Translations under genes and position numbers: made by a program
Notes under the pieces: generated by a model
What the model was told of the DNA's origin: nothing
What the model saw: only the letters and a program-made list of their open reading frames with translations
The model's database searches: none
Shown here: piece after piece, positions 44,100 through 55,384 of the stretch
How the letters are laid out: each line of letters starts with the position of its first letter
How positions within the stretch are numbered: the first letter of the stretch is position 1
NCBI RefSeq assembly: GCF_021462225.1
Contig: NC_061806.1
Span: 4,459,234 to 4,523,233 of the forward strand
DNA length: 64,000 nt
Source of the DNA: Girardinichthys multiradiatus
Lineage: Eukaryota; Chordata; Actinopteri; Cyprinodontiformes; Goodeidae
Reading direction: 5' to 3'

Positions 44100-46523
44100 A
44101 TGTATAGGTGTCATATTTGCAGATCCTTGCATGATGCACCTAGTGCATTAATTCAGCACCTTAGGTTTTTTCATGGGTTATATCCAGGTAAAAAATTTGT
44201 TGTTCTTTGTGCTCAAGATGAATGTTCATTGCAGTTTAAAAGTTTAGCAGGTTTTAGAAAGCATTTAAATATTTGTCATAGTACTGTTAACATGGGAACA
44301 AGCAATGATGTAAATATGCAAAGACATCAGTCAGACTTCAGTGAACAGAGCTCACAACAAGATGCCTCTGACATGGATCTAGATGTGACAAATCAACCTT
44401 CAACATCTCATATGTCAAAAGATCAGGCAAAAGATATATGCGGCACGATCATAGCAAAGTTACAGGGCAGTGGTGTTGCCAACAATGTTGTGTTATCTGT
44501 TGTTGAAAGCATGGAGGAGTATGTTAGTGAAGTTCATGCAAATCTTAAAGAACATTGTTAAGTGCAGTGCCTACTGATAATTCCAGTAGAAGTGCAGTGG
44601 AAGACATCTTCAGCAATACTTTCAATCCATTCAGTGACTTAAACACAAACTCTAAATGGACTAAATATTTTAGTGAGAAATGGGGTGTTGTTGAACCACT
44701 AGAAATTCACTTAGGAGTTAGATATGATTCAAAGACAAACAAAGAATCTGGAGTATATGAGCAGGTACCAGTAAATGACACTTTCATTTATGTACCCCTG
44801 TTAAAAACGTTAGAGTTCATTTTCAAGAATGAAGAAGTGTGTTGTCACATGAACAGGTTTGTTATTCTTCCTAGCTTGTACCAAGATTTCTGTGATGGAA
44901 AATACTTCAAAAATCACCCATTATGTTCTAAATTTAAAAATGCATTGCAAATCCAAATTTATTATGATGATTTTGAAACATCAAACCCACTAGGGTCAAA
45001 ACAAGGCATTCATAAACTTGGATGTTTATATTTTACACTCCGTAATTTACCACCACGTCTGAATTCTTCACTGATGAATATCCATCTCATTTCTTTGTTT
45101 CACTCCCAAGATGTAAATAAGTATGGCATTGACAAAATGCTTACTCCATTTGTAGAAGATGTAAAGACACTAGAACGAAATGGAATGAAAGTGCCATTTA
45201 CTGAACAACCTGTCTGTGGAACCATAGCACAAGTAACAGGTGACAACTTAGGTCTGAACTCAATTCTTGGTTATGTGGAATATTTCACTGCCAACTACTA
45301 CTGTAGAATGTGTCTTATTGATAGAGCTACAGCTCAAACAGTGTTTAGTGAAAGTGATCGACGTGTGGTGTTGCGCACTAAATTAACCAATGAGAATCAT
45401 TACAGTTATCTTGTCGAGAATCCAAGGGAAAATTCTTGTTTTGGAATCAAACATAATAGTGTACTCAATTCCTTGAAATATTTCAATGTATCTGATAACT
45501 TTGTGTTTGATATAATGCACGATATCTTAGAAGGAGTAGCACAGTATGAGATTAAGTTGCTGTTTGAATATTTGAAACAGAATTTTATTTCTAATGAAAA
45601 CATACTCCAACGTGTAAATGCATTCAACTATGGATTCATGGTTAAAAAGAATCGTCCAACACATATAAACATGTTTTGCACTAGCAATGGTATTGGGTCA
45701 AACATTATGCTTTATTCGTAACCTGCTGCTAATATTTGGAGATGTTGTACCAGAAGCTGATACACACTGGCATTTGTTGTTACTGTTGTTACATATTGTT
45801 AACATTCTGTTTTCCCCATGTATTACAGAAAGTATGACTGTATTTTTGAAACATCTTATTGAAGAGCACCATAAATTATTCACTGATTTGTATCCTCAAA
45901 ATAATTTGATCCCAAAGCACCACTTCATGATCCATTACCCTGAATGTATACGCCAAATTGGTCCTTTAGTACATATTTGGAGTATGAGGTACGGGGCAAA
46001 ACATAAATACTTTAAGTCCAGCTTAAAAAACTTTAAGAACATAACCAAGTCCCTTGCAAAGAAACACCAAATAGCTGTTGCCTATCATTGGGAATCATTG
46101 TCTGCCAAAGGTATTGAGTCTGGGCCTGTCAAATCAAAAACACTGACTGATGTTGAAAATGGTGATTTGATTTCAGAGCATTTTCAGATTGATATGTCAA
46201 GTGACATACACAAGACAACTTGGGTTAGACACAATGGTGTTGAATATCACACCGGTCTTCTTGTTTGCACTAATGTTGTCAATGATATGCCAGTGTTCAT
46301 GAAGATTATTTGCATTTTTCTGAGAAATGAAGTCGTTTTTTTGGTTTTAGAAATGGAGACTGTATTTGTAGAGCATTTTCATGCTTTTCATGTTATTGAC
46401 AATGTGCATAATGTTTCAGTTGTTACACTTGGAGATTTGAGACACTTTAAGCCCTTTGATATCCAAAAGTCTTATGGTTCAGACTCATTTTTGTATGTTG
46501 TGCCAGACAGCTGCATTGTTTAG
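44100..46523 (+). pseudogene. C2H2-finger transposase, CMC/KDZ-like, frameshifted
   Basis: Three consecutive frames form one gene: 44100-44561, about 44,560-45,720 and about 45,700-46523. Frameshifts fall near 44,557 and 45,705. The N-terminus has two C2H2 fingers (C4-x2-C7-x12-H20-x4-H25, then C-x4-C-x12-H-x4-H). The catalytic part shows FVEDVKTLE, VTGDNLGLNSILGYVE (putative first Asp), YYCRMC, FDIMHDILEGVAQYE, LIPKHHFMIHYPE and MRYGAKHKYFK. This layout resembles RNase H-fold transposases of the CMC/KDZ group. Related fish proteins read MRFEAKH, so the putative catalytic Glu is Gly here (GGG, 45993-45995). The enzyme would excise and reinsert the element; this copy is dead. The ATG at 44100 lies 11 bases after the end of the upstream gene. 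Confidence 0.7.
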
Positions 46524-46619
46524 GGCAAACTACAGAACTAATAAAATATTGTTAATTGCTTTTAGTACTTTTAGGAGTGATTATTGTTAATCCCTGTGTA
46601 CCATGTACCCTCTGTCAGT

Positions 46620-46984
46620 ATAAGTATACACTACTTAAGTGTATATTTAACACCACTAAGTGTTAAATGATTACTGGTGCAGTGTTGACCAGTTAACTCC
46701 ATGAATGTATAATAGGGGAATGTTGAACACCAACTTGGTGTTCTTGTTATCCACTGCTGTGTTAATGTTTTACACTGTAAGAGTTTATTAGACAACACTG
46801 TCACAGTGTTAATAATTGTAAGTCATCCTGTAGTGTTAATATTTAACACTTTACGAGTTTGTTAGGCAACACTGCCTAGTGTTAATAATTTCAACTAAAT
46901 AAAAAGTGTTAATTTAACACTTTGCCAGTGGTTCCCATATAAACCCTGGGAAAGTGTTAATTTTAACTCTGAGGGTGTTAAATT
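46620..46984. repeat. Subterminal repeats of transposon right end
   Basis: AGTGTTAA or its complement TTAACACT recurs with variations about ten times (for example near 46,655, 46,795, 46,835, 46,880, 46,905 and 46,955). Some lie as inverted pairs such as AGTGTTAATTTAACACT. Such clusters are usual transposase binding sites. Confidence 0.75.
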
Positions 46985-47041
46985 TGCGATTTCAGATTTG
47001 CTGTGAGACAACATTGGAAATAACTGCAGAACCTGATTTGT

Positions 47042-48600
47042 TTGGACTGTTTTGATCCTGTGGAGCTTCCTGAGTTATCAGAAATATTAGCTTCATCAAA
47101 ACCTTCAACTTGTATGTTAGACCCCATCCCAACCAAATTATTTAAGGAAGTGTTCCCTCTGATTCCCAGCCCCATTTTAGATATGATTAATCTATCCTTA
47201 GTAAATGGATATGTACCACAGGCTTTTAAGGTAGCTGTGATTAAACCTTTACTTAAGAAACCTTCTCTTGATCGAGATGACTTAATAAATTAACGACCTA
47301 TATCCAATCTTCCATTCTTATCTAAAATTCTTGAGAAAATAGTTGCTAATCAAATGTGTGAGCATTTACACAGCAATGACCTGTTTGAAGAGTTTCAATC
47401 AGGCTTCAGAGCTCATCATAGCACTGAAACAGCTCTGCTGAGAGTCACTAATGATATTCTTATGGTCTAAGATAATGGACTTGTGTCTGTACTTGTCCTC
47501 TTAGATCTCAGTGCTGCATTTGATACAGTCAATCATAATATTCTCTTAGAAAGGCTGGAATATTCTGTACGGATCAGGGGAACAGTGCTAGGCTGGTTTA
47601 AATCTTATCTGTCTGACAGATTCCAGTTTGTTCATGTAAATGATAAATAATCTTTAAACTCCAGGGCTAATTGTGGAGTACCACAGGGTTCAGTCCTTGG
47701 GCCAATTCTCTTTACTATATATACGCTTCCAATAGGTCAAATTATCAGGCAGCATAGGATCAATTTTCACTGTTACGCTGATGATACTCACCTTTACTTA
47801 TCCATAAATCCTGATGAACCCAACCAGTTAGATAGACTACAAGCAAGTCTTGAAGACATAAAACTTGGATGACTTTAAATTTTCTGTTTCTAAATTCAGA
47901 CAAGACAGAAGTTGTCATCTTTGGACCGGAGTCTTTAAAAAAGAAACTGCTCAATCAATCACTTAACCTGGATGGCATTAAATTGACCTCCGGTAATAAA
48001 GTAAAAAACCTTGGTGCTACTTTTGACCAGGACATGTCATTTAAATCCAATATTAAACGGTTTTCTAAGATTTACTTCTTTCACCTCCAGAACATTGCCA
48101 AAATTAGAAATATCCTGTCCAGGAGTGACACTGAAAAACTAGTCCATGCATTTGTTACTTCAAGGCTGGACTATTGTAATTTTTTACTATCAGGATGTCC
48201 ACAAAATGCAGTTAAAAGCCTTCAGCTGATCCAAATGCTGCAGCAAGAGTTCTGATGAAAATTAAGAGATATCATATTTCCCCTATTTTAGCTTCCCTTC
48301 ATTGGCTCCCTGTTAAATCCAGAATAGAATTTAAAATTCTCCTCCTCACATATAAAGCCCTTAATGATCTAGCTCCATAATACATCAGAGATCTGATTGT
48401 TCCATACGTTCCTAACAGAGCACTTCGTTCTCAGACTGCAGGTTTACTGGTGGTTCCTGAGTCTCTAGAAGTAGAATGGGAGGCAGATCCTTTAGTTATC
48501 AGGCTCCTCTCCTGTGGAACCAGCTCCCAATTTTAGTCCGTGAGGCAGACATCCTGTCTACCTTTAAGGCTGGGCTTAAAACTTTCCTTTTTAATAAAGC
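47042..48600 (+). pseudogene. L2 ORF2 reverse transcriptase part
   Basis: The frames show [75 protein letters not shown] (palm A), GVPQGSVLGPILFT and FHCYADDTHLYLS (catalytic ADD intact). The C-terminal FVTSRLDYCNFLL follows. In-frame stops occur at about 47,291, 47,468 and 47,648, and a frameshift near 47,870. All catalytic blocks can still be aligned, but the protein is interrupted. Confidence 0.8.
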
Positions 48601-48854
48601 TTGTAGTTAGAGTGGCTTAGGTTATCCTGAGCTATCTTCCTTATTTTTTACCTCTGCCTTCCTCCCTCCCTGTTAGATGGAGTAAGAGGGAGTCAGTTAT
48701 GGTTGAGGTGCATACACACCCTCCATTTCTGCTACCTGTGTGACCCCTTCTCTTTTCCAATGGTTATATTCAGTCTGACAGAGAGAGGTATCTCAATTGT
48801 TGTGGTTTTTAGTATAACAATGGCCATCAGTGGGCTCTAGATGGACAAACTTTA

Positions 48855-49025
48855 TCAGTTTATTATTTTACTTAGTGCCCCTACACATGGCCCGTTCTGG
48901 GGTGGCCGGGCTCTGGCACTCGGTGGTTTGGTCTGGCCTCCCCGGCGGCCCCGCTCGGTTCCGGACCCTTTGTGGGGTGCCTTGAGACGACATTGTTGTT
49001 AATAACCGCTACATAAATAAATAAA
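48855..49025 (+). mobile_element. Short LINE/SINE insertion in L2 3' UTR
   Basis: A GC-rich stretch ending GTGCCTTGAGACGACATTG...ACATAAATAAATAAACTGAAA lies where the sister copy at about 55,610-55,700 shows different, continuous L2 sequence. It looks like a 5'-truncated 3' end of another non-LTR element. Confidence 0.5.
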
Positions 49026-49902
49026 CTGAAACTATCTCTGTAGTTATGCTGCTATAGGCTTAGGCTGATGGAGGACATAATGACCACTTTTACCCTCTTC
49101 ATTACATTCTCACACTAGTCTCCAATTCTGCATTATTTGCTGTTATTTCAGTTTTTAACTTCATGTTCTCTCTCTTTTCTCTTCCTAGAAGCTACACCTG
49201 GCCTGACACTGTGTCTACCTGTGATACCTTTCTGGAGAGGGGCATCGTCCAAACTTCTGCTGGCAACAACCTAATGCTCACCTTCTACAGATAATCCACA
49301 TGGCCCTGTCTTTCAGTGATTAACCCTTTCTCTCTCCTAAATATAGCTACTGACTGAGCTTAACTGTAACAAACTGTATGTGCTCTCTTTCAGACTCTAA
49401 CCTTGAAAACTGGGTCAGAGTGTATCTGTTCTTTCTGTCTAGGTGAAACAACTAAAGGAGCTACATCCACTAACATTTACTTTTTCCTTCCCATAGTGCT
49501 TCGGTCTTCTTTTTGTGTCTCTGCTCTGTCCTCTCAAACCCCCAGTCGGTCATGGCAGATGGCCGCTCACACTGAGCCTGGTTCTGCTGGAGGTTTCTTC
49601 CTGTTAAAATGGAGTTTTTCCTCTCCACTCTCGCTACATGCATGCTCAGTATGAGGGATTACTGCAAAGTCAGCACCAGTGACTGTCCACTGTCTCTACA
49701 TGCTCATCCGGGAGGAATGAATGCTTCAAGTCTCTGACTTGATACAATCTGCTGGGTTTCCTTAGATAGAAAAACCTTTTATCCAATTTGAATAAATTCC
49801 TGAATCTGACTGCACTGTTCCATGGTTTGGATTAATTGGAGTGTATGTACCTGACTTTTGTGAAGTGCCTTGAGATGAGATGTGTTGTGAGTTGGCGCTA
49901 TA

Positions 49903-49934
<32 letters not shown>

Positions 49935-49941
49935 ATTGAAC

Positions 49942-50313
49942 AGATAAACAGATGTTCTATATTGAGCCACAGTTACCACCAAATGCCTATTGCATTCATT
50001 AGTACTGTGCAATTTTTGGTAACATTGCTGTTGTTACATATGTTTCTGCAGGTGTAGAAGCAGTCTTCTAGTATCTTGTATTCTCTTCATCTTTCTTTCT
50101 GTCTATTCTTTTCTCCATCTCTCCTTTATTCCTTTATGCCCAACCACTCTCTCTTTGCATCTTCTTTTTTTCCTTTTCATTTTTGTCCATTGCAATTGAA
50201 AGGATCCCAAAGCAGTTTCTAATTAGCATTAACTATAATGGGCTTCTTCTTGGCACTTGGCACTTCTTGGCACTCAGACAACAATTCTGTGTGCTACTCT
50301 GCTAGACAGGACA
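49942..50313 (-). repeat. C-rich repeat family, short inverted copy
   Basis: The reverse complement starts TGTCCTGTCTAGCAGAGTAG and follows 38388-38820: CAGAATTGTTGTCTGAGTGC, the purine-rich stretch with GATGAAGAGAATACAAGA and the segment CAATATAGAACATCTGT. The C-rich body is absent. It directly abuts the L2 tail. Confidence 0.75.
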
Positions 50314-50327
50314 TGTTTTATAAAAGA

Positions 50328-50547
50328 AGGTAGTGGTGGCCAAGTTGTTAGAGAGTAGGGCATTGCATCCCAGAGAGGCAACAAGTTTCCTGGTTCGAAT
50401 CCTACAGCCTGCCACTTTCTGAGCTATCCCCTGAATTCTCCCGGGCACCGCACAATGGAACCCCACTGCTGCCTGATGGACGGGTTAACTGCAGAGGACA
50501 ATTTCTTCATCATGAGATCAATAAAGTATATGTTATTAAAATATTAA
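50328..50547 (+). mobile_element. tRNA-derived SINE
   Basis: The 5' part resembles a Ser/Leu-type tRNA: an A box in GTAGTGGTGGCCAAGTTGTT (50330 onward) and a perfect B box GGTTCGAATCC (50392-50402), together an RNA polymerase III promoter. A tRNA-unrelated body and a tail with GATCAATAAAGTAT follow. It does not fold as a functional tRNA. Confidence 0.75.
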
Positions 50548-51667
50548 TATTATACCTAAGGTGGAACTGTTTTATATGTGACACACTGCTCCAAGCAACC
50601 AGTGGCAAGGGCCCACAGTGTCACTGCACTGACAGGTGTCTTCCACTTATTCACCCCTAGTCTCGTTAAAGGGCCTTATATTCCACCTTCTTTTCTTTTT
50701 CCAAAGCTACAAGGCAAATTTGCTCTTCCTTCTTGTCCGATGACGCCATGGCAGTAATTTTGGGAAATGTAGGAATTTGTCATGAGAATTGTTGGAAATG
50801 TATACTGCTCACAGGACACACAGAGTATGCCTGACTCTGTGGAAGCCTTTAGGCATGACACAGTGATTTATTAAGGTTTTTAATTTATATTTCAAATAAA
50901 ATCTTAATTCAGCATCAACATGAATAAAATATTGTACTGGAAAAACTGAAAACTGTGAAATATCCTGACACTAGCAGGATGGTGTGTCATGGCCTTAAAA
51001 TAGATTTTCTGCTTAAAATCATGTCCAATATTTACTCCAGAGCACCGCTGTAAGACTGAAGCTGGCATTTATAAATCATATTTTGCAGATCAAAACAAAT
51101 GTCTCATGGATATCAATCTGTTTGCACTCTCAGTATTTTAGTTGTCCTTCAGCAGTTTGCTTACTGCCTGCCTTTTTTCTTTGCTCTTTGTTAACCGAAC
51201 ACTTTAGAGAGTTTTTCAGTTTGTTCTATAAATCAGAAGACCCACATCTCTCTAGACTTAAATAGTTGGTTGCTTCAGGGCTTGTTCAGAGCCATGCTGG
51301 GATTACTTTATCTCACTTACGTCTTGTCCTATCAGTTTGTTCGAATGCTCTTATTAACTTGCCAGACTGTTGTAGCTCTCGCCATGACCTGCCAAAGATA
51401 AAAAATCTGTTTACTGTAAATTGCCCCCCACTCCTCCCAAGTTACCATCTGCTGCCCAAACGGCTGCTTTAGCAGCTTCTAAAAATAGACTTCCTGATTG
51501 GCTCCTGTGGAGACAGGGGTCCACATCAGCCTGAAACCCCACAGCATTACTTCATAAATCTGCTTACAACAGAGGTGTTTTCATCTCCAGCATTGCACAT
51601 AAGGACCTTCCAGAGTCTGCAGCATTTCAAAGTTTCTTTGTACTGATCTACATTAATGCTTGCAAAT
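50548..51667. other. Unassigned non-coding DNA
   Basis: No gene or repeat family is recognised; only short open frames without domains. Confidence 0.4.
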
Positions 51668-51677
51668 ACGTTTAGTA
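51668..51677. repeat. Rex3 target site duplication, left
   Basis: ACGTTTAGTA is repeated exactly at 54570-54579 on the other side of the antisense Rex3 copy. Confidence 0.85.
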
Positions 51678-54569
51678 CTCGTACTCGTTCTCGTCTTGTA
51701 CTTGTCGTCTTCCGCTTATCCGGGACCGGGTCGCGGGGGCAGCAGACTCAGCAGAGACGCCCAGACGTCCCTCTCTCCAGACACCTCCTCCAGTTTCTCC
51801 AGGGGGAGCCCAAGGCGTTCCCAGGCCAGCCGAGAGACATAGTCCCTCCAGCGTGTCCTGGGCCGTCCCCTGGGCCTCCTCCTGGTGGAACGTGCCTGGA
51901 ACAACTCCCGAGGAAGGCGTCCAGGAGGCATCCGGTATAGATGCCTGAGCCACCTCAACTGGCTCCTCTCGATGTGGAGAAGCAGCGGCTCTACTCCGAG
52001 CCCCTCCCGGACGGCCGAGCTCCTCACCCTATCTCTAAGAAAGTGCCCGGCCACCCTACAGAGGAAGCTCATTTCAGCCGCTTGTATCCGGGATCTCGTT
52101 CTTTCGGTCATGACCCAACGTTCATGGCCATAGGTGAGGGTAGGAACGTAGACCGAGCGGTAAATTGAGAGCTTTGCTTTTCGGCTCAGCTCTCTCTTCA
52201 CCACAGCGGACCGGCACAGCGCCCCCATTACTGTGGCAGCCGCACCGATTCGTCTGTCGATCTCCCGCTCCATTCTTCCCTCACTCGTGAACAAGACCCC
52301 GAGATACTTAAACTCCTCCACTTGAGGCAGGAACTCCCCTCCAACCTGAAGAGGACAAGCCACCCTTTTCCGGTCGAGTACCATGGCCTCGGACTTGGAG
52401 GAGCTGATCCTCATCCCAGCCACTTCACACTTGGCTGCGAACCGCCACAGCGCATGCTGTAGGTCTTGGCTAGAGGGGGCCAGCAGGACCACGTCATCCG
52501 CAAAAAGAAGAGACGAAATTCACTGGTCCCCAAACCAGACCCCCTCCGGCCCTTGGCTGCGTCTAGAAATCCTGTCCATAAAAGTTATGAACAGGACCGG
52601 TGACAAAGGGCAGCCCTGCCGGAGTCCAACATGCACCGGGAACAGGTCCGACTTAGTGCCGGCAATGCGGACCAAACTCCTGCTCCGCTCGTACAGGGAC
52701 CGGATGGCCCCTAATAAAGTGCCCCCGATTCCATACTCCTGGAGCACCCCCCACAGGGCATCACGAGGGACACAGTCGAATGCCTTCTCCAGGTCCACAA
52801 AACACATGTGAACCGGTTGGGCAAACTCCCATGAACCCTCGAACACCCTGTAGAGGGTATAGAGATGGTCCAGTGTTCCACGGCCGGGACAAAAACCACA
52901 CTGTTCCTCCTGAAGCCAAGATTCGACTATCGGTCGGACTCTCCTCTCCAATACCCTGGCATAGGCCTTACCAGGGAGGCTGAGGAGTGTGATCCCCCTG
53001 TAGTTGGAACACACCCTCCGACCACCACCCCAGTCTGCCAGTCCAGAGGCAATGTCCCCGACCGCCACGCAATGTTGAAGAGGCGTGTCAACCATGACAG
53101 CCCTACAACATCCAGAGACTTGAGGTACTCAGGGCGGATCTCATCCACCCCCGAAGCCTTGCCACCGCGGAGCTTTTTAACCACCCCGGTGACTTCAGCC
53201 TGGGTGAGGAAAGAGTCCAACCCCGAGTCCCCAGCCTCTGTTTCCACCACGGAATGCGTGATGGCAGGATTGAGGAGATCCTCGAAGTACTCCTTCCACC
53301 GCCCGATAATGTCCTCAGTCGAAGTCAGCAGTCTCCCGCCCCCACTATAAACAGTGTTGACGAAGCACTGCTTCCCCCTCCTGAGGCGCCGGACGGTTTG
53401 CCAGAATCACTTCGAGGCCAACCGGTAGTCCTTCTCCATGGCCTCACCGAACTCCTCCCAGGCCCAAGTTTTTGCCTCTGCCACAGCCCGGGCCGCAGCA
53501 CGCTTGGCCTCACGGTACCCATCAGCCGCCTCAGGAGTCCCACAAGCCAACCACAGCCGATAGGACTCCTTCTTCAGCTTGACAGCATCCCTTACTGCCG
53601 GTGTCCACCACCGGGTTCTGGGATTGCCACCGCGACAGGCACCGCAGACCTTACGGCCGCAACTACGGGCAGCAGCATCAACAATAGATGCGGAGAACTC
53701 GGACTCTATGTCTCCAACATCCCCCGGGATCTGGTCGAAGCTCTCCCGGAGGTGGGAGTTGAATACATCCCTGGCCGAGGGCTCCGCCAGGCGTTCCCAG
53801 CAGACCCTCACTATGCGCTTGGGCCTGCCAAGTCTGTCCGGCTTTCTCCTCCTCCAGCGGATCCAACTCACCACCAGGTGGTGATCAGTGGACAGCTCAG
53901 CCCCTCTCTTCACCCGAGTGTCCAAAACATGCGGCCGAATGTCTGATGATACAAAAACAAAGTCGATCATTGACCTCCTGCCTAGGGTGTCCTGGAGCCA
54001 AGTGCACTGATGGACACCCTTATGTTTGAACATGGTGTTCGTTATGGACAATCCCCAGCAGAATAATGGAGTCCCAGGGAGGGGCACTATCCAGCACCCC
54101 CGACAGGGACGCCAAGAAGGCCAGGTACTCTGCACTACCACTCGGCTCGTAGGCTGAAATGATAGTCAGAGACCTCTCCCCAACCCGAAGGTGCAGGGAT
54201 ACGACCCTCTCATCCACTGGGGTAAACCCCAACACGAGACGGCTGAGCTGGGGGGCAACAAGCAAACCCACATCAGCCCGTCGCCTCTCCCCGTGGGCCA
54301 CTCCAGAGTAGAAGAGAGTCCAACCGCTCTCAAGGAGATGGGTTCCAGAGCCCACGCTGTGCGTGGAGGTGAGCCCAACTATTTCTAGTCGATATCTCTC
54401 GACCTCCCGCACAAGCTCAGGCTCCTTCCCCCCCCAGCGAGGTGACATTCCACGTCCCTAGAGCCAGCCTAAGCATCCGGGGATCGGGCCACTGAAGTCT
54501 CCACCTTCGTCCGCCACCCAATCCTCTTTGCACCGGTCCCTCACGGTTCCCCCTGCATGTGGTGGGCCC
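51678..54569 (-). mobile_element. Antisense Rex3 LINE copy, defective
   Basis: About 2.9 kb, flanked by a 10-bp target duplication. Read on the minus strand it begins GGGCCCACC, within a few bases of where the 31913 copy begins. It ends in a short (ACGAGT)n-like tail at 51,678-51,710. It aligns throughout with 31913-34945 but carries deletions and frameshifts. A known Rex3 primer site lies at 52598-52618. Confidence 0.9.
51716..54448 (-). pseudogene. Rex3 ORF2, broken
   Basis: The frame is split into pieces. 54448-54020 carries the endonuclease N-terminus. A deletion of about 0.13 kb near 54,050 removes the GDFN catalytic motif, joining DSIILL to a shifted frame. 54141-53407 carries the endonuclease C-terminus and linker. 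A deletion of about 20 bases near 53,027 removes the PLYKKGD segment of the reverse transcriptase. 53095-52520 holds [11 protein letters not shown] and RQGCPLSPVLF, and 52492-51716 carries the remainder to the stop. A stop separates the FADD region. It cannot encode an active enzyme. Confidence 0.8.
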
Positions 54570-54579
54570 ACGTTTAGTA

Positions 54580-55384
54580 TTTGTAAGCATTTGTACAGTT
54601 ATTATTATTATTTTAATAATACTGAGAACCTTTTGTATATCTTTTGTGTCTCTCACTGTGATGGACTGGTGACCTTTCCAATGAGTATGCACTACCTCAT
54701 GCCGCATACTTTTAGCAGCCTGTTAAAATGGAAAATAAATTTTCTTTTTTCTTTCTCTCTCTCCAATGGGGATCATACATTACTGGTAACTTACAAACAG
54801 GAAAACGTTTCTCGAATAAATGCAGTGTGCAGCCTATTTTTTAAATACGTGACTTACAATTTAGCTAAAATAGGTACACGTTCTTTCAGTCCTCAGATTT
54901 ATACAGTTAGGGACAAAACAACTAGCATCACTCTTGCCAGGTCTCAAGCTAAAGTACCTGTGGCCTCAGATGAAGGATAAATGAAAAAAACAGAAATAGC
55001 TTGTCTTCATTTTGTGACATTGTTACTAAGCCTCAGTTTATTGACATTTGCTGTCATAAACTTTTTGTAGAGAATCTTGCCATGATTCTAAAGCTGTGGA
55101 ACAACTACCGCTGATTGTCCTTGAGTTTAGATATAAACTAACTAATTATGATGTAAAACTAGCAAGCACCAGCACCCAAAAAATGAGAGGTTTTAGGATG
55201 TTGGATGTTACTTTGTGCTTTATCAGAAACTATTTAAAAGTCAAGTGGTGAACATTTCAAAAAATTCTAATATGAACTAAGGAGCTAATTGTTCCATTTA
55301 ACTCTGTAGTCAGAACATGGATCAGGGAACCAGAATCAGCTCAAGTTAAAGGAAGGCTTAACCTAAGTGAAGCAAACATATAAC
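54580..55384. other. Unassigned non-coding DNA
   Basis: TGATGGACTGGTGACCTTTC at about 54,660 resembles a degraded fish LINE/SINE tail (compare 19126-19262). Otherwise nothing is recognised. Confidence 0.4.

Larger units (their letters stand above)
37866..46984 (+). mobile_element. Two-gene DNA transposon (CMC/KDZ-like) in L2
   Basis: About 9.1 kb of foreign DNA interrupts the L2 between the codons for QQIHQ and FAISDLL. Both ends carry AGAGT/AACTCT and short TTAACAC/GTGTTAA motifs in inverse orientation, and the right end has many subterminal AGTGTTAA repeats. AAATT occurs at both junctions (about 37,863 and 46,980) and may be the target duplication; exact ends are uncertain by about 15 bases. 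Inside are remnants of a multi-exon SAMD3-like gene (41163-44089) and a C2H2-finger transposase (44100-46523), both on the plus strand, plus a C-rich repeat (38388-41045). I assign the transposase to the CMC/KDZ group by motif layout only. A named family was not recognised. Confidence 0.65.
46985..49930 (+). mobile_element. L2 LINE, 3' half
   Basis: This resumes the L2 interrupted at 37865: the reverse transcriptase (47,040-48,600) followed by the 3' UTR and a (GAATT)n tail ending at about 49,930. The 3' UTR is shared with 30437-31249, 55385-56541 and, inverted, 57712-58085. Another small repeat is inserted at about 48,855-49,025. Confidence 0.85.

Noticed and set aside
46620..46984. CRISPR-like array
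   Set aside because: Spacing and orientation of the octamers are irregular and both orientations mix; they are transposon subterminal repeats in a eukaryotic genome.
50328..50410. Functional tRNA-Ser gene
   Set aside because: A and B boxes are present but the stems do not pair and a SINE body and tail follow.
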